This document shows, piece by piece, positions 15,031 through 17,028 of a stretch of DNA of 17,028 nucleotides. Origin of the DNA: an uncultured Lachnospiraceae bacterium (GTDB lineage Bacteria > Bacillota > Clostridia > Lachnospirales > Lachnospiraceae); the NCBI GenBank assembly GCA_934371505.1, contig CAKRNW010000042.1:1-17028 (forward strand). The letters run 5' to 3'. Position 1 is the first letter of the stretch; the number at the start of each line of letters is the position of its first letter. Below the pieces are notes generated by a model. It made no database searches, was not told the DNA's origin, and was given only the letters and a program-made list of their open reading frames with translations. A program made the translations under genes and the position numbers.

Positions 15031-15290
15031 TCAGGGTCGATTGATATACACCACTCTGGTATCCTTGGCATAGCTGTCCTTTACCACCAGGATTTTTCCT
15101 TCGCCATCGCCTTCTATCACAGAATATCCGTTATTTCCGTCCAGAAATGCGGCGTACTTGTCATACTGTCCCAGTTTTTCCTCGTTGAGGATGCCCTGAG
15201 GAGACTGGGGTTCAAATTCCGCATCACCGGTCACTTTATAGATTACCATGTTATTGTCCGCAGGGAAATAAGAAATTGTATCTGATTTGG
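15031..15290 (-). pseudogene. Decayed fragment of a DHHW-family surface protein
   Basis: A minus-strand frame translates to a piece that looks like the C-terminal region of DHHW-family proteins (SGNH/AlgX-like surface proteins common in Lachnospiraceae). It shows SYFPADNN, KLGQYDKYAAFLDGNNG and GKILVVKDSYA, the last two being characteristic. The frame is open to 15318, but its only start (TTG 15318) and first residues lie inside the pflA terminator hairpin. There is no ribosome binding site, and the nearest ATG is internal. After KDSYA the expected tail is replaced by a short unrelated end and a stop. It is therefore truncated at both ends and probably not translated. The family assignment is from memory of the pattern; a small real protein is unlikely but possible. 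Confidence 0.6.
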
Positions 15291-15292
15291 TC

Positions 15293-15345
15293 AAAAATAG
15301 CGGTATCAGAACTTTCAAAAGAAAGTTTCCGATACCGCTATTTTT
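15293..15345 (-). terminator. Strong terminator of pflA
   Basis: A perfect 15-bp stem (AAAAATAGCGGTATC with GATACCGCTATTTTT) is extended by an inner AACTTTC/GAAAGTT 7-bp stem with a 4-nt loop. In the transcript it ends TTTTTGACC. It starts 13 nt after the pflA stop and is symmetrical enough to work on both strands. Confidence 0.93.
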
Positions 15346-15357
15346 AATAGTTTTTGT

Positions 15358-16092
15358 TTAATACTTAGAGAATTCCAAAATCTTCTTTGCATTGGCAATT
15401 CTTTCCTGGGTGGGAGGTTCTACCCCTTCCAGCTTGTAGGGAATTCCCAGTTCTTTCCATTTATATTCACCCAGGGTGTGGTAAGGAAGGACTTCTACCT
15501 TTTTCACTGTATCCAGGGTGTCGATGAATGCCCTTGTCTGTTTTAAATATTCATCTTTGTCGGTAATACCCGGAACCAACACATGGCGAATCCACATGGG
15601 AATCCCCTGCTCAGAAAGGTATCTGGCGCAATCCAGAATATTTTTGTTGGTATGACCGGTAAGTTTCTTGTGTTCTTCATCATCAATGTGCTTAATATCC
15701 AGCATCACGAGATCTGTGTACTTCAGCAATTCATTAAACTTGGAGAAAAAGGGTTCTTCTCTGGTAAAAGGCTGTCCTGAGGTGTCCAGATTTGTGTTAA
15801 TCCCTCTTTCATGTGCCTTTTTAAAAAGATCAATCAGGAAGTCAATCTGCAGCAAAGCTTCTCCGCCACTGACGGTAATGCCACCTTCCTTTCCCCAGTA
15901 ACTGCGGAAACGCTCCGCTTTATCCAAAAGTTCATCTGCTGTCTGCAGATCATCTGTATCGGGATTCCAGGTATCTACATTATGGCAATACTGACACCGC
16001 ATGTTACAGCCCTTCAGAAAAATCAGATACCGGATGCCAGGTCCGTCTACCGCACCAAAAGATTCCAATGAGTGAATTCTACCTTTAATCAT
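15358..16092 (-). CDS. pflA: Pyruvate formate-lyase activating enzyme
   Basis: PflA is a radical-SAM enzyme that installs the glycyl radical on PflB in the anaerobic cytosol. The 244 residues match the family. The cluster motif CxxxCxxC is Cys29, Cys33 and Cys36 (GCNMRCQYCHN), preceded by the typical HSLESFGAVDGPGIRY. The SAM-contact GG segment is GGITVSGGEALLQ, and later DIKHIDDEEHKKLTG, RHVLVPGITD and VEVLPYHTLGEYKW are all classic PFL-activase signatures. I start at ATG 16092 (GGAG 9 nt upstream). The frame is open further to 16173, but that extension lies in the intercistronic leader and lacks the family N-terminus. It lies 127 nt downstream of pflB with a hairpin between, and is closed by a strong terminator. 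Confidence 0.97.
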   Translation of the reverse strand: MIKGRIHSLESFGAVDGPGIRYLIFLKGCNMRCQYCHNVDTWNPDTDDLQTADELLDKAERFRSYWGKEGGITVSGGEALLQIDFLIDLFKKAHERGINTNLDTSGQPFTREEPFFSKFNELLKYTDLVMLDIKHIDDEEHKKLTGHTNKNILDCARYLSEQGIPMWIRHVLVPGITDKDEYLKQTRAFIDTLDTVKKVEVLPYHTLGEYKWKELGIPYKLEGVEPPTQERIANAKKILEFSKY

Positions 16093-16157
16093 AGTGATCA
16101 TCTCCATTCTCTGCCGGACTGGCAGGATAAGTAACATTGCTTTTCTTAGTATTTCCC

Positions 16158-16186
16158 AAAAAGAGCCGGACATTACTGCCCGGCCC
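16158..16186 (-). terminator. Hairpin/terminator between pflB and pflA
   Basis: In the transcript GGGCCGGGC (16186-16178) pairs with GTCCGGCTC (16171-16163) over 9 bp (two G-U), with loop AGTAAT, followed by TTTTTGGG. It probably lowers pflA expression relative to pflB or stabilises the pflB 3' end. Confidence 0.8.
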
Positions 16187-16219
16187 TTAATTCATCAATT
16201 ATCTAAAAACCCGTCAGGA

Positions 16220-17028
16220 TTACAGTGACTTATGGCAGGTTCTTGCGATAACATCATCCTGCTGCTCTTTGGTCAGGCTGATAAACTTAACAGCGTAACC
16301 AGATACACGGATGGTGAAGTTAGCATATTCAGGCTTCTCAGGATGTGCCTGTGCATCTAACAGCTTCTCGGTTCCGAATACGTTAACATTGAGGTGATGA
16401 GCACCACGATCAAAGTAACCATCCATAACATGCACCAGAGTATTCTTCTGCTCATCAAGGTCATGACCAAGAGCGGAAGGAGACATGGTCTGGGTATTGG
16501 AAATACCATCCAGCGCATACTCATAAGGCAGTTTAGCTACAGAGTTCAGGGAAGCAAGAAGTCCGCTCTTCTCTGCACCATAGGACGGTGAAGCACCAGG
16601 AGCAAAAGGCTTATAAGCTTCTCTTCCGTCAGGAAGGGCACCGGTAGCTTTGCCATATACTACGTTAGAAGTAATGGTCAGTACAGAAGTAGTAGGCTCA
16701 GAATTTCTGTAGGTCCTGTTCTTCTTGATCTTCTCCATGAAGGTCTTCAGCAGCCATACAGCAAGTTCATCAGCTCTGGGATCATCATTACCGTATTTAG
16801 GGAAATCACCCTCGGTCTTGAAGTCTACAGCTACACCCTGCTCATCACGGATAACTTTAACCTTTGCATATTTGATAGCGGACAGAGAGTCTGCTACGTG
16901 GGACAGACCTGCAATACCGGTTGCGAAGGTTCTTCTTACATCGGTATCAATCAGAGCCATCTCAGCTGCTTCATAGTAATATTTATCATGCATATAATGA
17001 ATCAGGTTCAGGATGTTTACATACAGAG
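16220..17028 (-). CDS. pflB: Pyruvate formate-lyase, C-terminal part (5' end beyond window)
   Basis: PflB converts pyruvate and CoA to acetyl-CoA and formate, feeding the butyryl-CoA operon in the same window. The frame is open at the window edge and ends at TAA 16220, giving the last 268 residues of a protein usually about 750 long. The glycyl-radical motif RVSGYAV lies 25 residues before the C-terminus, as in PFL, and is the target of PflA next door. [42 protein letters not shown] and LNVNVFG are all PFL signatures and separate it from glycerol dehydratase-type relatives. The catalytic Cys-Cys pair would be in the missing part. The promoter is outside the window. Confidence 0.97.
   Translation of the reverse strand, partial: LYVNILNLIHYMHDKYYYEAAEMALIDTDVRRTFATGIAGLSHVADSLSAIKYAKVKVIRDEQGVAVDFKTEGDFPKYGNDDPRADELAVWLLKTFMEKIKKNRTYRNSEPTTSVLTITSNVVYGKATGALPDGREAYKPFAPGASPSYGAEKSGLLASLNSVAKLPYEYALDGISNTQTMSPSALGHDLDEQKNTLVHVMDGYFDRGAHHLNVNVFGTEKLLDAQAHPEKPEYANFTIRVSGYAVKFISLTKEQQDDVIARTCHKSL

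Noticed and set aside
16093..16173. 27-residue N-terminal extension of PflA
   Set aside because: It covers the intercistronic leader and the base of the pflB hairpin region. The family N-terminus and a well-placed GGAG both point to ATG 16092.
1..17028. CRISPR arrays, insertion sequences, tRNA genes, phage genes, terminal butyrate genes (but, ptb-buk)
   Set aside because: No regular repeat-spacer pattern, transposase, tRNA-like sequence, integrase or CoA-transferase/kinase gene was found on either strand.

Overview
The window looks like chromosome from an anaerobic, low-to-mid GC Firmicute, most likely a butyrate-producing member of the Lachnospiraceae (Clostridia). The reasons are the complete thl-crt-hbd-bcd-etfB-etfA gene order, pyruvate formate-lyase with its activase, a glmS ribozyme, long-form HPF, strong AGGAGG-type ribosome binding sites and GC-hairpin/U-tract terminators. 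The genus is an inference. Every convincing gene lies on the minus strand, so transcription runs from high to low coordinates. No tRNA, rRNA, CRISPR array, transposase or phage gene was seen.

Read in the direction of transcription: (1) 17028-15293 holds the 3' third of pflB, a terminator-like hairpin, pflA and a very strong terminator. (2) 15290-12873 is an accessory stretch. It contains a decayed fragment of a DHHW-family surface protein, then three adjacent, apparently paralogous single-pass membrane protein genes (two with an N-terminal zinc ribbon), closed by a 13-bp terminator. (3) 12811-10748 is glmS behind a clear glmS self-cleaving ribozyme. (4) 10616-8335 holds trxB, preceded by a tiny CPHC-coding ORF, then a secreted SH3b-SH3b-NlpC/P60 wall hydrolase. 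The hydrolase has a near-consensus promoter and an exact match to the WalR box. (5) 8334-7325 is a 434-bp AT-rich intergenic region with three perfect DnaA boxes, then hpf with its own promoter and terminator. (6) 7208-6126 is a membrane-anchored M23 peptidase. (7) 6065-1 is the butyryl-CoA operon, starting from a good sigma-A promoter with a Rex-like operator just downstream and running off the window inside etfA.

The operon carries acetyl-CoA to butyryl-CoA: thiolase, 3-hydroxybutyryl-CoA dehydrogenase, crotonase, then butyryl-CoA dehydrogenase with its electron-transfer flavoprotein, which in clostridia couples NADH oxidation to ferredoxin reduction. PFL supplies acetyl-CoA plus formate. 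glmS and the two wall hydrolases serve peptidoglycan supply and remodelling. HPF serves ribosome dormancy.

The items most worth a second look are the paralogous membrane-protein cluster, the DnaA-box cluster far from any visible dnaA, the three-way-junction RNA element between crt and hbd that could also mask the hbd ribosome binding site, and the WalR and Rex candidate operators. Several starts were moved inward from the longest open frame because the upstream start codon lies inside or beside the Shine-Dalgarno sequence (thl, crt, pflA, the M23 gene and the third membrane protein).
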